Counted from the stretch's first letter, positions 28,681 to 39,367 are shown. The stretch is 64,000 bases of DNA from Pseudomonas alloputida (GCF_021283545.2 NZ_CP128540.1:375501-439500); one strand, 5' to 3'. Program-made: numbers and translations. Notes: a model not told the origin generated them from the letters alone.

Positions 28681-29739
28681 ATGAGCGCCAGCACAACTGC
28701 AACAACACGTCACGATTGGGCCCTGGCCGAGGTCAAGGCGCTGTTCCAGCAACCGTTCAATGACTTGCTGTTCCAGGCGCAGACCGTGCACCGCGCGCAT
28801 TTCGACCCCAACCGCGTGCAGGTTTCGACGTTGCTGTCGATCAAGACCGGCGCCTGCCCGGAAGATTGCAAATATTGTCCGCAGTCCGGTCACTACAACA
28901 CCGGCCTGGAGAAACAGAAGCTGATGGAAGTGCAGAAGGTGCTGGAAGAAGCTGCCCGCGCCAAAGCCATCGGTTCTACCCGTTTCTGCATGGGGGCGGC
29001 GTGGAAGCACCCGTCGGCCAAAGACATGCCCTACGTGCTGGAGATGGTCAAAGGCGTCAAGGCCATGGGCCTGGAAACCTGCATGACCCTCGGCAAACTC
29101 GACCAGGAGCAGACCAAGGCCCTGGCCCAGGCTGGTCTGGACTACTACAACCACAACCTCGACACCTCGCCGGAGTTCTACGGCAGCATCATCACCACGC
29201 GTACCTACAGCGAGCGCCTGCAGACCCTGGCCTACGTGCGCGACGCCGGGATGAAAATCTGCTCTGGTGGCATTCTGGGCATGGGTGAATCGCTGGATGA
29301 CCGCGCCGGCCTGCTGATCCAGCTGGCCAACCTGCCGGAACACCCGGAGTCGGTGCCGATCAACATGCTGGTCAAGGTGGCCGGCACGCCGCTGGCTGAG
29401 GAAGAGGACGTCGACCCGTTCGACTTTATCCGTATGCTGGCCGTGGCCCGGATCCTCATGCCCAAGTCTCACGTGCGCCTGTCCGCCGGCCGCGAGCAGA
29501 TGAACGAGCAGATGCAGGCCCTGGCCTTCATGGCGGGCGCCAACTCGATCTTCTACGGCGAAAAGCTGCTGACCACCGCCAACCCCCAGGCCGACAAGGA
29601 CATGCAGCTGTTCGCACGCCTGGGCATCAAGCCCGAAGCGCGTGAAGAGCACGCCGACGAAGTGCACCAGGCAGCCATCGAGCAAGCGCTGGTCGAGCAG
29701 CGCAGCAGCGAGATGTTCTACGACGCCGCGACAGCCTGA
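28681..29739 (+). CDS. bioB: Biotin synthase
   Basis: Radical-SAM enzyme that inserts sulfur into dethiobiotin, the last step of biotin synthesis. The 352-residue product carries the CxxxCxxC cluster motif in [17 protein letters not shown] (about residues 56-72) and the [2Fe-2S]-ligand regions MGAAWK and [18 protein letters not shown] sits just upstream of ATG 28681. It opens the bioBFHCD operon; bioF starts two bases after its stop. Confidence 0.97.
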   Translation: MSASTTATTRHDWALAEVKALFQQPFNDLLFQAQTVHRAHFDPNRVQVSTLLSIKTGACPEDCKYCPQSGHYNTGLEKQKLMEVQKVLEEAARAKAIGSTRFCMGAAWKHPSAKDMPYVLEMVKGVKAMGLETCMTLGKLDQEQTKALAQAGLDYYNHNLDTSPEFYGSIITTRTYSERLQTLAYVRDAGMKICSGGILGMGESLDDRAGLLIQLANLPEHPESVPINMLVKVAGTPLAEEEDVDPFDFIRMLAVARILMPKSHVRLSAGREQMNEQMQALAFMAGANSIFYGEKLLTTANPQADKDMQLFARLGIKPEAREEHADEVHQAAIEQALVEQRSSEMFYDAATA

Positions 29740-29740
29740 C

Positions 29741-30913
29741 ATGGCTTTCGACCTGGCAGCGCGCCTGGCCGAACGGCGCGCCGCAGACCTGTATCGGCAG
29801 CGGCCATTGCTGGAAAGCCCGCAAGGGCCGGAAGTGGTGGTCGACGGCCAGCGGTTGCTGGCCTTCTGCAGCAATGACTACCTGGGCCTGGCCAACCACC
29901 CCGAGGTGATCGCCGCCTGGCAGGCCGGCGCCGAGCGCTGGGGTGTGGGGGGGGGGGCCTCGCACCTGGTAGTTGGCCACAGCACCCCGCACCATCAGGT
30001 TGAAGAGGCACTGGCTGAACTCACCGGCCGCCCGCGCGCCCTGTTGTTCTCCACCGGCTATATGGCCAATCTGGGCGCCATCACCGCGCTGGTGGGGCAG
30101 GGCGACACGGTATTGCAAGACCGCCTCAACCATGCCTCGTTGCTGGATGGCGGGTTGCTCAGTGGTGCCCGCTTCAACCGCTACCTGCACAACGACCCGG
30201 CCAGCCTGGCCAGCCGCCTGGACAAGGCGGTCGGCAATACCCTGGTGGTGACCGATGGCGTGTTCAGCATGGACGGTGACCTGGCCGACCTGCCGGCGCT
30301 GGCCAATGTCGCCCGTGCCCGCGGTGCCTGGCTGATGGTCGACGACGCCCATGGCCTGGGCACCCTGGGTGCCAAAGGCGGCGGCATCGTCGAGCACTTT
30401 GGCCTGGGCGTGGATGATGTACCCGTGCTGATCGGCACGCTGGGCAAGGCTTGCGGCACTGCGGGCGCCTTTGTTGCCGGCAGCGAGGCGCTGATCGAGG
30501 CGCTGGTACAGTTCGCCCGCCCCTATATCTACACCACCAGCCAGCCACCGGCGCTGGCCTGCGCCACACTCAAGAGCCTGGAGCTGTTGCGCCGCGAAAC
30601 CTGGCGTCGTGAGCACCTGGCAGCCTTGATTCGCCAGTTCCGAGAAGGCGCGCAGCAGTTGGGGCTGCAGTTGATGGACAGCCCGACGCCGATCCAGCCC
30701 ATCGTGATCGGTGACAGTGCGCAGGCGTTGCGCCTGTCACGCCTGCTGCGTGAGCGCGGCTTGCTGGTGACGGCCATCCGCCCACCCACCGTGCCGGCTG
30801 GCAGCGCACGCCTGCGGGTAACCCTGAGCGCCGCACACAGCGAGGCGCAGGTGCAGCTATTGTTGAATGCATTGGCCGAGTGTTATCCACAGTTGGAGAA
30901 CGCCGATGCGTAA
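29741..30913 (+). CDS. bioF: 8-amino-7-oxononanoate synthase
   Basis: PLP-dependent alpha-oxoamine synthase that joins pimeloyl-thioester and alanine. The 390-residue product starts [20 protein letters not shown] at ATG 29741, two bases after the bioB stop. It contains the substrate-binding stretch [16 protein letters not shown], the PLP-phosphate block [10 protein letters not shown] and the Schiff-base lysine in [11 protein letters not shown]. The codons for the GVGGGA turn contain an unbroken run of eleven G (29947-29957), a potential slippage site; the frame is intact here. The 3' end overlaps bioH. Confidence 0.97.
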   Translation: MAFDLAARLAERRAADLYRQRPLLESPQGPEVVVDGQRLLAFCSNDYLGLANHPEVIAAWQAGAERWGVGGGASHLVVGHSTPHHQVEEALAELTGRPRALLFSTGYMANLGAITALVGQGDTVLQDRLNHASLLDGGLLSGARFNRYLHNDPASLASRLDKAVGNTLVVTDGVFSMDGDLADLPALANVARARGAWLMVDDAHGLGTLGAKGGGIVEHFGLGVDDVPVLIGTLGKACGTAGAFVAGSEALIEALVQFARPYIYTTSQPPALACATLKSLELLRRETWRREHLAALIRQFREGAQQLGLQLMDSPTPIQPIVIGDSAQALRLSRLLRERGLLVTAIRPPTVPAGSARLRVTLSAAHSEAQVQLLLNALAECYPQLENADA

Positions 30914-31637
30914 TCGACTTGTTCTATTGCCCGGCTGGGGCTTGGGAACTGCTGCGCTGGAGCCGCTGGCCGCTAGCCTGCGTGCCCAGGACGCCCGCCT
31001 GCAGGTAGAGCTGATGCCCCTGCCAGAACTGGCCCACAGCGATGTGCAGGCCTGGATCGACCATCTGGACCGCAAGCTGCCCAACGATGTCTGGCTGGGT
31101 GGCTGGTCACTGGGTGGCATGTTGGCCAGCGCGCTGGCGCACAAGCGTGGCGACCACTGCTGCGGGCTGCTGACCTTGGCCAGCAACCCCAGCTTCCTGG
31201 CCCGGCCAGATTGGCCCCATGGCATGGCCGAAGACACCTTCGGCACCTTCCTCGACGGTTGCCGCAACCATACTCAGGTTACCCTCAAGCGCTTTCGTAC
31301 CTTGTGCAGCGACGGCGCACTGCAGCCGCGCACCCTGTTGCGCCAGCTGGGTGTCGGCGTGCCGGAAACCGACCCGTTGTACCTGGCCACTGGCCTTGAA
31401 GTGCTGGCTAAGCTGGACACCCGTGAGGCCTTGCAGGCCTATGATGGCCCGCAGCTGCACCTGTTCGCCGGCAGCGATGCACTAGTGCCAGCAGAGGCGG
31501 CAAAGGCGTTGAGCGAGCTGTTGCCCGATGTAGAAGTGGGCATGGTCGAAGACAGTTCCCACGCGTTCCTGCTGGAGTATCCGCAGGAGCTGGCGGCGGG
31601 CATCAAGAGTTTTCTGCATGAGAGTGGCGATGACTGA
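30906..31637 (+). CDS. bioH: Pimeloyl-[ACP] methyl ester carboxylesterase
   Basis: Alpha/beta hydrolase that removes the methyl group from pimeloyl-ACP methyl ester, ending the disguised fatty-acid phase of biotin synthesis. The product is 243 residues and starts [20 protein letters not shown]. The nucleophile serine is in GGWSLGGML, and the acid and His are in the C-terminal part ([20 protein letters not shown]). ATG 30906 overlaps the end of bioF by eight bases, and the stop overlaps bioC. Confidence 0.94.
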   Translation: MRNRLVLLPGWGLGTAALEPLAASLRAQDARLQVELMPLPELAHSDVQAWIDHLDRKLPNDVWLGGWSLGGMLASALAHKRGDHCCGLLTLASNPSFLARPDWPHGMAEDTFGTFLDGCRNHTQVTLKRFRTLCSDGALQPRTLLRQLGVGVPETDPLYLATGLEVLAKLDTREALQAYDGPQLHLFAGSDALVPAEAAKALSELLPDVEVGMVEDSSHAFLLEYPQELAAGIKSFLHESGDD

Positions 31638-32448
31638 CCTTTCCCGTCCGACCCTGCCCGGCGCATTGCCCGACAAGCGCCAGGTGGCGGCCTCGTTCTC
31701 CCGCGCCGCGGCCAGTTACGACAGCGTGGCGGCCCTTCAGCGCGCTGTAGGCCTGAGCCTGCTGGAGCAGTTGCCGGCAGGCCTGCAGCCGTCACACTGG
31801 CTGGACCTGGGCAGCGGCACCGGCCATTTCAGCCGCATGCTGGCCGAGCGTTTCGCCCAGGCCGGCGGCGTGGCGGTGGATATTGCCGAGGGCATGTTGC
31901 TTCATGCGCGTCATGTCAAGGGTGGGGCGCAGTATCACGTGGTTGGCGACGCCGAGCGTTTGCCGCTGCGCGATGCCAGTGTCGACCTGGTGTTTTCCAG
32001 CCTGGCGGTGCAGTGGTGCGATCAGTTCGCCAGTGTGCTGGCCGAGGCGCAGCGGGTGCTGCGCCCAGGTGGAGTACTGGCCTTCAGCAGCCTGTGCGTG
32101 GGCACCCTCGACGAACTGCGCGCCAGCTGGCAGGCGGTGGATGGCCTGGTGCATGTAAACCGCTTCCGCCGTTTCGAAGACTATCAGCGCCTGTGCGCAG
32201 CCAGCGGTTTTGAGCAGCTTGAGCTGGAGCGGTGCCCGCATGTACTGCACTACCCGGATGTGCGCAGCCTGACCCACGAACTGAAGGCGTTGGGGGCGCA
32301 CAATCTGAACCCTGGGCGACCTTCCGGCCTCACTGGCCGGGCGCGAATGCAGGGCCTGTTGCAGGCCTATGAGGCATTTCGCCAACCCGCGGGGCTGCCA
32401 GCCACCTATCAAGTGGTCTATGGTGTGTTGCGCAAGCCACTGGCGTAA
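31630..32448 (+). CDS. bioC: Malonyl-[ACP] O-methyltransferase
   Basis: SAM-dependent methyltransferase that caps malonyl-ACP so that the fatty-acid machinery can build the pimeloyl chain. The 272-residue product has the SAM-binding motif [16 protein letters not shown], the acidic motif [11 protein letters not shown] and the post-motif [15 protein letters not shown] 31630 overlaps the bioH stop by eight bases; GTG 31624 or ATG 31618 in the same frame are alternatives. The C-terminal region ([18 protein letters not shown]) agrees with BioC proteins. Confidence 0.94.
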   Translation: MTDLSRPTLPGALPDKRQVAASFSRAAASYDSVAALQRAVGLSLLEQLPAGLQPSHWLDLGSGTGHFSRMLAERFAQAGGVAVDIAEGMLLHARHVKGGAQYHVVGDAERLPLRDASVDLVFSSLAVQWCDQFASVLAEAQRVLRPGGVLAFSSLCVGTLDELRASWQAVDGLVHVNRFRRFEDYQRLCAASGFEQLELERCPHVLHYPDVRSLTHELKALGAHNLNPGRPSGLTGRARMQGLLQAYEAFRQPAGLPATYQVVYGVLRKPLA

Positions 32449-32458
32449 GGGGAGCACG

Positions 32459-33139
32459 ATGAGCCAGGCCTTTTTCATTGCGGGTACCGATACCGATGTC
32501 GGCAAGACCACCATCGCCGCTGGCCTGTTGCATGCGGCGCGTTTGCAGGGCATGAGCACGCTGGGTGCCAAGCCGGTTGCCTCGGGCTGCACCATGACGC
32601 CGAAAGGCCTGCGCAATAGCGATGCCCTGGCGCTGATCGACGAAAGCACGGTCAAGCTGCCTTATGAGCAGGTCAATCCGTTTGCCTTCGAGCCTGCTAT
32701 AGCCCCGCATGTGGCGGCGCGCGAGGCAGGGGTGACGCTGGCTGTGCCAGAACTGCTCGCGGCGATGCGCAATGTGCTGCAACAAAATGCCGACTTCACC
32801 TTGATAGAGGGGGCCGGTGGCTGGCGCGTACCGCTGTCGGGCCTGGAGAACCTGTCCGACCTTGCCGTTGCCCTGCGATTGCCGGTGATTCTGGTGGTAG
32901 GCGTGCGGTTGGGTTGCATCAGCCATGCCTTGCTCAGCGCCGAAGCGATCGAGCGTGATGGGCTGCAGTTGGCGGGTTGGGTAGCAAACATCATCGAGCC
33001 GCGCACCTCACGCCTGGAAGAGAACCTGGCCAGCCTTGCAGAGCGCCTGCCGGCGCCTTGCCTGGGGCGGGTTCCCAAGCTCAAGCAGGCCAGTGCCGAC
33101 ATGGTGGCTGAGCATCTGCAACTGGATCTGCTGGATTAG
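32459..33139 (+). CDS. bioD: Dethiobiotin synthetase
   Basis: ATP-dependent carboxylase that closes the ureido ring of 7,8-diaminopelargonate. The 226-residue product starts MSQAFFIAGTDTDVGKTTIAAG, with the P-loop GTDTDVGKT. KPVASGC and the acid-rich IEGAGGWRVPLS also match BioD. AAGGGGAG precedes ATG 32459. It ends the biotin operon, and a REP pair follows. No bioA gene is present in this window. Confidence 0.96.
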   Translation: MSQAFFIAGTDTDVGKTTIAAGLLHAARLQGMSTLGAKPVASGCTMTPKGLRNSDALALIDESTVKLPYEQVNPFAFEPAIAPHVAAREAGVTLAVPELLAAMRNVLQQNADFTLIEGAGGWRVPLSGLENLSDLAVALRLPVILVVGVRLGCISHALLSAEAIERDGLQLAGWVANIIEPRTSRLEENLASLAERLPAPCLGRVPKLKQASADMVAEHLQLDLLD

Positions 33140-33158
33140 TCTGTTGCAGGCCCGGCCT

Positions 33159-33226
33159 CTTCGCGGGTAAACCCGCTCCTACGAGGGAACGCATACCGTT
33201 GTGGGCGCGGGTTTACCCGCGAAGAA
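33159..33226. repeat. REP inverted pair
   Basis: TTCGCGGGTAAACCCGCTCC and the inverted GCGGGTTTACCCGCGAA copy flank about 25 bases after bioD. Confidence 0.9.
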
Positions 33227-33351
33227 GCCAGTGCAGGAATACCCAAGGCCTATCAACTGGCATTGAGCCATTAGGGATTTAAACGGGCCTTTTCGCCCCT
33301 AGCCTGTTTTAATTGGGGCTGTTCGTCATCCAGCGTCAATGGAGTCCTGAC

Positions 33352-33648
33352 ATGGAAATCACCGGTAGCTCCGCCTACTACGCGGGCCTGAGCGCAATCC
33401 AGACCGGCCAGAATCGCGTCGATCAGGCCGCCAGCCAGATCGCCAACACCACTGCCGAACGCACCGCCACTAGCCAGTCCAGCGATTTTCAGGCCGAACG
33501 CCTGCGCGCGGTCGACCGCAGCCAGCAGATGGACATGGCCACCAGTGTCGTGCAACAGGCGGTGGGCAAGACCGAAGTCGAGCTCGGCGCAAAGGTCGTC
33601 AAGGCATCCGACGAAATGCTTGGCCGGATCATCGACACCTACGCCTGA
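33352..33648 (+). CDS. Small conserved protein, flagellar-rod-like N-terminus
   Basis: A 98-residue protein beginning MEITGSSAYYAGLSAIQTGQ. The stretch AGLSAIQTGQNRVDQAASQIANTT recalls the N-terminal helix of flagellar rod and hook proteins (alternating hydrophobics, then the AS-IAN motif), but it is far shorter than those proteins and no flagellar genes are nearby. The rest is a predicted amphipathic helix rich in Gln, Ser and Thr. It has no signal peptide. ATG 33352 is chosen because the flagellar-like motif begins there. Function unknown. Confidence 0.75.
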   Translation: MEITGSSAYYAGLSAIQTGQNRVDQAASQIANTTAERTATSQSSDFQAERLRAVDRSQQMDMATSVVQQAVGKTEVELGAKVVKASDEMLGRIIDTYA

Positions 33649-33680
33649 ATACTTGCGTCATCCCCTATTTCAGCGCCTGC

Positions 33681-33771
33681 CTTGTAGGAGCGGGCTTGCC
33701 CGCGAATGCGTCCGATCAGACAACAATTTTGTCTGGTCGGGCCTCTTCGCGGGCAAGCCCGCTCCTACAAG
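33681..33771. repeat. REP inverted pair with inner hairpin
   Basis: GTAGGAGCGGGCTTGCCCGCGAA and its inverted copy surround an additional CAGACAA/TTGTCTG hairpin (about 33717-33737). Confidence 0.9.
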
Positions 33772-33935
33772 GGTTTGTGGCATGGCATGACTGATTTGCC
33801 ATTTTTCGTGGCGTAAATGGCACCATAGTCCATCCTTGACAGAAAGCTGAGCTAAACGTAAGTTTCAAACAACTGTTTGATCGGCTTCCGCCAAGCGCGG
33901 GTCACCCCACAGAACTCACCTAGAGGTTCATCGCA

Positions 33936-35741
33936 ATGCCTGACTACAAAGCCCCCTTGCGTGATATCCGCTTCGTTCGCGACGAGCTGCTTGGCTATGA
34001 GGCGCACTATCAGAGCCTGCCGGGCTGCCAGGACGCCACGCCCGACATGGTCGACGCGATCCTTGAAGAAGGCGCGAAGTTCTGTGAGCAGGTGTTGTCG
34101 CCGCTGAACCGCGTGGGTGACCAGGAAGGCTGCACCTGGAGCGAATCGGGGGTGAAAACCCCAACCGGCTTTAAAGAAGCCTACCAGCAGTTCGTCGAAG
34201 GCGGCTGGCCGAGCCTGGCACATGACGTCGAACATGGCGGCCAAGGCCTGCCAGAGTCGCTGGGCCTGGCCCTGAGCGAAATGGTCGGTGGCTCGAACTG
34301 GTCGTGGGGTATGTACCCAGGCCTGTCGCATGGCGCGATGAACACTATTTCTGCGCATGGCACTGCCGAGCAGCAGCACACCTACCTGACCAAGCTGGTG
34401 TCCGGCGAGTGGACCGGCACCATGTGCCTGACCGAACCGCACTGCGGCACCGACCTGGGCATGCTGCGCACCAAGGCCGAGCCACAGGCCGACGGCAGCT
34501 ACAAAGTGTCGGGCACCAAGATCTTCATTTCGGCCGGTGAGCACGACATGGCCGACAACATCGTCCATATCGTCCTGGCCCGCCTGCCGGACGCACCGGC
34601 CGGTACCAAGGGGATTTCGCTGTTCATCGTGCCGAAGTTCCTGCCCAACGCCGAGGGCGGCGTGGGCGAGCGCAACGGCGTGAGCTGCGGCTCGATCGAA
34701 CACAAGATGGGCATCCACGGTAACGCTACCTGCGTCATGAACTTCGATGCTGCCACCGGCTACCTGATCGGCCCAGCCAACAAAGGCCTGAACTGCATGT
34801 TCACCTTCATGAACACTGCTCGTCTGGGGACCGCGCTGCAAGGCCTGGCCCACGCCGAGGTGGCGTTCCAGGGTGGCCTGAAGTACGCCCGTGAGCGCCT
34901 GCAGATGCGTTCCCTGACCGGCCCGAAAGCACCGGACAAGGCCGCTGACCCGATCATCGTCCACCCGGACGTGCGTCGCATGCTGCTGACCATGAAGGCC
35001 TTCGCCGAAGGCAACCGCGCGATGGTTTACTTCACCGCCAAGCAGGTGGACATCGTCAAGTACAGCCAGGACGAAGAAGAGCGCAAGAAGGCTGACGCCC
35101 TGCTGGCGTTCCTGACCCCGATCGCCAAGGCATTCATGACCGAAGTCGGTTTCGAAGCCGCCAACCACGGCGTACAGATCTACGGCGGCCATGGCTTCAT
35201 CGCCGAATGGGGCATGGAGCAGAACGTGCGCGACAGCCGTATCTCCATGCTGTACGAAGGCACTACCGGTATTCAGGCCCTCGACCTGCTCGGTCGCAAA
35301 GTGCTGATGACTCAGGGCGAAGCACTGAAGGGCTTCACCAAGATCGTGCACAAGTTCTGCCAGGCGCAGGAAGGTAACGAAGCGGTCAAGGAGTTCGTTG
35401 AACCGCTGGCGGCCATCAACAAGGAGTGGGGCGAGCTGACCATGAAAGTGGGCATGGCTGCCATGAAGGACCGTGAAGAAGTGGGTGCGGCTTCGGTCGA
35501 TTACCTGATGTACTCCGGCTATGCCTGCCTGGCCTACTTCTGGGCCGACATCGCCCGCCTGGCCGCCGAGAAACTGGCAGCCGGCACCAGCGAGGAGGCG
35601 TTCTACACCGCCAAGCTGCAGACTGCGCGCTTCTACTTCCAGCGCATCCTGCCACGTACCCGTACCCATGTGGCGACCATGCTGTCGGGCGCCAACAACC
35701 TGATGGCGATGGACGAAGAGCACTTCGGCCTGTCGTACTGA
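33936..35741 (+). CDS. Acyl-CoA dehydrogenase (long C-terminal-domain type)
   Basis: FAD-dependent acyl-CoA dehydrogenase of 601 residues for beta-oxidation. It carries the AcADH signature [20 protein letters not shown], the FAD/substrate motif [10 protein letters not shown] and the C-terminal block [38 protein letters not shown]. It starts [18 protein letters not shown] and shares this opening with the gene at 37451, a clear paralogue. By position it is what I recall as PP_0368 of KT2440, reported to act on phenylacyl-CoAs; that substrate assignment is from memory. A terminator and REP pair follow. Confidence 0.94.
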   Translation: MPDYKAPLRDIRFVRDELLGYEAHYQSLPGCQDATPDMVDAILEEGAKFCEQVLSPLNRVGDQEGCTWSESGVKTPTGFKEAYQQFVEGGWPSLAHDVEHGGQGLPESLGLALSEMVGGSNWSWGMYPGLSHGAMNTISAHGTAEQQHTYLTKLVSGEWTGTMCLTEPHCGTDLGMLRTKAEPQADGSYKVSGTKIFISAGEHDMADNIVHIVLARLPDAPAGTKGISLFIVPKFLPNAEGGVGERNGVSCGSIEHKMGIHGNATCVMNFDAATGYLIGPANKGLNCMFTFMNTARLGTALQGLAHAEVAFQGGLKYARERLQMRSLTGPKAPDKAADPIIVHPDVRRMLLTMKAFAEGNRAMVYFTAKQVDIVKYSQDEEERKKADALLAFLTPIAKAFMTEVGFEAANHGVQIYGGHGFIAEWGMEQNVRDSRISMLYEGTTGIQALDLLGRKVLMTQGEALKGFTKIVHKFCQAQEGNEAVKEFVEPLAAINKEWGELTMKVGMAAMKDREEVGAASVDYLMYSGYACLAYFWADIARLAAEKLAAGTSEEAFYTAKLQTARFYFQRILPRTRTHVATMLSGANNLMAMDEEHFGLSY

Positions 35742-35758
35742 TACTGGCGCTGTACCCA

Positions 35759-35794
35759 AAACCCGCCTGCCCTGACCGGGAGGCGGGTTTTTTA
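35759..35794 (+). terminator. Rho-independent terminator
   Basis: AACCCGCCT pairs with AGGCGGGTT across a short loop, followed by TTTT. It ends the acyl-CoA dehydrogenase transcript. Confidence 0.85.
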
Positions 35795-35818
35795 CGTCTT
35801 CAGGTTCAGCGTGGTCCC

Positions 35819-35928
35819 TCGTAGGAGCGGGTTTACCCGCGAAGAGGCCGGCCCTGCTGGCCAATCTCCATCAGCCGTTCACCGTTGCCAGCGCTACCGT
35901 ATTCGCGGGTAAACCCGCTCCTACAAGG
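35819..35928. repeat. REP inverted pair
   Basis: Two inverted copies, GTAGGAGCGGGTTTACCCGC and GCGGGTAAACCCGCTCCTAC, are separated by about 65 bases. Confidence 0.9.
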
Positions 35929-36042
35929 CTCGCGTGGCGGCCGGAAGTTCGTTCATCCAACCGCAAATTCAACTGTTCCAGTGCACTGCCGATGAAGTGA
36001 GGGCACAATGCCATTATTGATCTGCCGGGTTGGAGATTACCC

Positions 36043-37326
36043 TTGTTTCGTCTTAACGCTGTTCGCGCAAGCCACTTCCTGCCGTCGCTGTTCTTGTTGC
36101 TGGCAGGGCTCGCCGCAGCCTATGTGAGAGACCTCAGCGTCTTTTTCACATCGCTGTTCAATGTCCTGCCTACCTTGGTTCTGCTGCTGGGTGGCGCCTA
36201 CTGCGCGGTATACCGCCGTCAGCGTGAGCTGTTCCTGATGCTGACGGTGTACATCGCCTACTTTCTGCTCGATACCCAGACCGACTTCTACCGTGACCAT
36301 GGCCGCGTGCGTGAGGACGCCGCGGTGATCTTCCACCTTGTCTGCCTGTTGCTGCCGGCGCTGTTCGGGCTGTATGGCGCCTGGCAGGAGCGTACGCACC
36401 TGCTGCAGGACCTGGTCGCCCGCGGTGCGGTGCTGTTTGCCGTGGGCAGTGTGGCGGTGGCCCTCCAGCAAAGCTACCCCGAGGCGTTGCTGACCTGGTT
36501 GGCGGAGATCCGCTGGCCGGCTTTGCATGGCCACTGGATGAGCCTGATCCAGATGGTCTACCCGCTGTTCCTGGGTGTGTTCATTCTGCTGGTGGTGCAG
36601 TACCTGCGTGCACCCCGGCCGCTGCACGCCGCGCAGTTGATCGGCCTGCTGGGCATTTTCTGGATGCTGCCGCAGACCTTCATCCTGCCGTTTACCTTGA
36701 ACATCATGTGCAGCCAGGTGATGTTGATGATCGCCGCAGCAGTGGCGCACGAGGCTTATCAGATGGCCTTCCGTGACGAGCTGACTGGCCTGCCGGGGCG
36801 CCGTGCGCTGAACGAGCGCATGCAGCGCCTGGGGCGTAACTATGTGATCGCCATGACCGATGTCGACCACTTCAAGAAATTCAATGACACCCACGGCCAC
36901 GATGTCGGTGACCAGGTGCTGCGGTTGGTCGCCAGCCGCTTGTCCAAGGTCACCGGCGGTGGCCGTGCCTACCGTTATGGCGGGGAGGAGTTCGCCCTGG
37001 TGTTCGCCGGCAAGACCGCCGCGGAATGCGTGCCGCATGTGGAAGCCGTGCGTGAAGTGATCGCCAATTACGTGATGCACCTGCGCGATCAGCACAACCG
37101 CCCGCAGGACGATACCGCCGGGCGCCAGCGCCGGGCTGGCAGCGCCGGCGGCACGGTCTCGGTCACCATCAGTATCGGCGTGGCCGAGCGCCAGGCCGAT
37201 CATCGCAACCCCGAGGCGGTGCTGAAATCCGCCGACCAGGCGCTTTACAGTGCCAAAGGCGCGGGGCGCAATTGTGTCATGGTGCATGGGCGACAATCAC
37301 CGCGTGGGGCAGTGCGTACGGCGTGA
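36043..37326 (+). CDS. Membrane diguanylate cyclase (GGDEF)
   Basis: A 427-residue protein with about seven N-terminal TM helices (residues about 10-230) and a C-terminal GGDEF domain. The active-site loop is YRYGGEEFALVF, and the substrate contacts DVDHFKKFNDTHGHDVGDQVL are present, so it should synthesise c-di-GMP. The position for an RxxD inhibitory site, five residues before the loop, reads TGGG, so product inhibition through that site is not expected. The start is TTG 36043 with GGAG eight bases upstream. It sits between two paralogous acyl-CoA dehydrogenase genes. Confidence 0.9.
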   Translation: MFRLNAVRASHFLPSLFLLLAGLAAAYVRDLSVFFTSLFNVLPTLVLLLGGAYCAVYRRQRELFLMLTVYIAYFLLDTQTDFYRDHGRVREDAAVIFHLVCLLLPALFGLYGAWQERTHLLQDLVARGAVLFAVGSVAVALQQSYPEALLTWLAEIRWPALHGHWMSLIQMVYPLFLGVFILLVVQYLRAPRPLHAAQLIGLLGIFWMLPQTFILPFTLNIMCSQVMLMIAAAVAHEAYQMAFRDELTGLPGRRALNERMQRLGRNYVIAMTDVDHFKKFNDTHGHDVGDQVLRLVASRLSKVTGGGRAYRYGGEEFALVFAGKTAAECVPHVEAVREVIANYVMHLRDQHNRPQDDTAGRQRRAGSAGGTVSVTISIGVAERQADHRNPEAVLKSADQALYSAKGAGRNCVMVHGRQSPRGAVRTA

Positions 37327-37450
37327 CCGAATTAGACTATGCAGTCGATTGATGACCCTATGTCTCGCAAAAGTTGTTCGGTTACACTGCCAGTAACCCC
37401 AGTGTCGCGGTTCCCCGAGACCGCCCCGACCCGACTAGCGAGAGGTTGTC

Positions 37451-39229
37451 ATGGCTGACTATAAAGCGCCGCTGCGCGACATGCGCTTCGTACTGAATGA
37501 AGTCTTCAACGTGGCCGAGCAGTGGACGCAGTTGCCCGGGCTGGCCGAGGTTGTCGATGCCGACACGGCCATGGCCGTGCTGGAAGAAGCCGGCAAGGTC
37601 ACCGCCAGGACCATTGCGCCGCTCAGCCGCGCCGCCGACGAAGAGGGCTGCCACTGGGACAACGGCGCGGTGCGGACCCCAGCCGGTTTCATTGAAGCCT
37701 ACAACACCTACGCCGAAGGCGGCTGGGTGGGCGTGGGCGGCGACCCGCTGTTCGGCGGTATGGGTATGCCCAAGGCCATCTCGGCCCAGGTCGAGGAAAT
37801 GGTCAACGCGTCCAGCCTGGCCTTCGGCCTGTACCCGATGCTGACGGCCGGCGCCTGCCTGTCGATCAACGCCCACGCCAGCGAGGCCTTGAAGGAAAAA
37901 TACCTTCCGAACATGTATGCCGGCGTTTGGGCCGGCTCCATGTGCCTGACCGAGCCGCATGCCGGCACCGACCTGGGCATCATCCGCACCAAGGCCGAGC
38001 CCCAGGCTGATGGCAGCTACAAGGTCAGCGGTACCAAGATTTTCATCACGGGTGGCGAACACGACCTGACCGAGAACATCATCCATCTGGTGCTGGCCAA
38101 GTTGCCGGATGCACCGGCGGGGCCGAAAGGGATTTCGCTGTTCCTGGTGCCGAAGTTCCTGGTCAATGAAGACGGCAGCCTCGGTGCGCGGAACCCGGCC
38201 ACTTGCGGCTCGATCGAGCACAAAATGGGCATCCAGGCTTCGGCTACCTGTGTGATGAACTTCGACGAGGCTGTCGGCTACATCGTCGGTGAGCCGAACA
38301 AAGGCTTGGCGGCCATGTTCACCATGATGAACTACGAGCGCCTGGGCGTCGGCATTCAAGGCCTGGCGTCGGCCGAGCGCTCCTATCAGAACGCCGTGGA
38401 GTACGCCCGCGATCGCCTGCAAAGCCGTGCCCCGGCCGGCCCACAAGCCAAGGACAAGGCTGCCGACCCGATCATCGTCCACCCGGACGTGCGTCGCATG
38501 CTGTTGACCATGAAGGCGCTGATCGAAGGTGGCCGCGCATTCTCCACTTATGTGGCCATGCAACTGGACAGTGCCAAGTACAGCGAAGACGCCAGCGTGC
38601 GCAAACGCAGCGAAGAGCTGGTGGCACTGCTGACGCCGGTGGCCAAGGCCTTCCTCACCGACCTGGGCCTGGAGTGCGCAGTGCATGGCCAGCAGGTATT
38701 CGGCGGGCATGGTTACATTCGTGAGTGGGGGCAGGAGCAGTTGGTGCGCGATGTGCGCATTACCCAGATCTACGAAGGTACCAATGGCATCCAGGCCCTC
38801 GACCTGATGGGGCGTAAAGTGGTGGCCAGCGGCGGGGCATACTACAAGCTGTTCTCTGACGAGATTCGCCAGTTCATTACCGGTGCAGGCAGCGAACTGG
38901 ACGAATTCGCCAAGCCACTGGGCGCTTCGCTCGATCAGCTCGACGGTTTGACCGAGTGGGTATTGCAGCAGGCCAAGGGCAACCCGAATGAAATTGGCGC
39001 GGCTTCGGTCGAGTACCTGCATGCCTTTGGCTATGTTGCCTATGGCTACATGTGGGCACTGATGGCGCGGGCGGCGCTGGCGGGCGAGGGGGATGCGCCG
39101 TTCTATTCGGGCAAGCTGGGTACGGCGCGGTTCTACTTTGCGCGGTTGCTGCCACGGGTGGATTCGCTGGTGGCTTCGGTGAAGGCGGGGAGTGAGTCGC
39201 TTTACCTGCTGGATGCCGAGCAGTTCTGA
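37451..39229 (+). CDS. Acyl-CoA dehydrogenase, paralogue of the 33936 gene
   Basis: FAD-dependent acyl-CoA dehydrogenase of 592 residues. It has CLTEPHAGTDLGIIRTKAEP, KIFITGGEHD and QVFGGHGYIREWGQEQLVRDVRITQIYEGTNGIQALDL, the same block order as the paralogue upstream; the openings [13 protein letters not shown] and [13 protein letters not shown] are almost identical. A duplication followed by divergence of substrate range is likely. It stops about 120 bases before the GacA box of rsmY. Confidence 0.94.
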   Translation: MADYKAPLRDMRFVLNEVFNVAEQWTQLPGLAEVVDADTAMAVLEEAGKVTARTIAPLSRAADEEGCHWDNGAVRTPAGFIEAYNTYAEGGWVGVGGDPLFGGMGMPKAISAQVEEMVNASSLAFGLYPMLTAGACLSINAHASEALKEKYLPNMYAGVWAGSMCLTEPHAGTDLGIIRTKAEPQADGSYKVSGTKIFITGGEHDLTENIIHLVLAKLPDAPAGPKGISLFLVPKFLVNEDGSLGARNPATCGSIEHKMGIQASATCVMNFDEAVGYIVGEPNKGLAAMFTMMNYERLGVGIQGLASAERSYQNAVEYARDRLQSRAPAGPQAKDKAADPIIVHPDVRRMLLTMKALIEGGRAFSTYVAMQLDSAKYSEDASVRKRSEELVALLTPVAKAFLTDLGLECAVHGQQVFGGHGYIREWGQEQLVRDVRITQIYEGTNGIQALDLMGRKVVASGGAYYKLFSDEIRQFITGAGSELDEFAKPLGASLDQLDGLTEWVLQQAKGNPNEIGAASVEYLHAFGYVAYGYMWALMARAALAGEGDAPFYSGKLGTARFYFARLLPRVDSLVASVKAGSESLYLLDAEQF

Positions 39230-39349
39230 TCGATTTTTGGGGCTGCTGCGCAGCCCAATCGCGACGCAAGGCCGCTCCCACAGGTATCGCCTAAGTTTGG
39301 ATAGGTGGAAGCGGCCTCAGCCATCGCATATCTGTGAATGAATCTCCTG

Positions 39350-39367
39350 TGTAAGCTTTTTCCTACA
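39350..39367 (+). promoter_or_regulatory. GacA upstream activating box of rsmY
   Basis: TGTAAG-CTTTTT-CCTACA matches the Gac/Rsm consensus TGTAAG-N6-CTTACA with one mismatch. It lies about 65 bases before the inferred RsmY start, the usual spacing for direct activation by phosphorylated GacA. Confidence 0.85.

Noticed and set aside
39240..39256. GGGCTGC/GCAGCCC hairpin after the second acyl-CoA dehydrogenase
   Set aside because: T run precedes rather than follows the stem on the plus strand, so it is not a convincing terminator.
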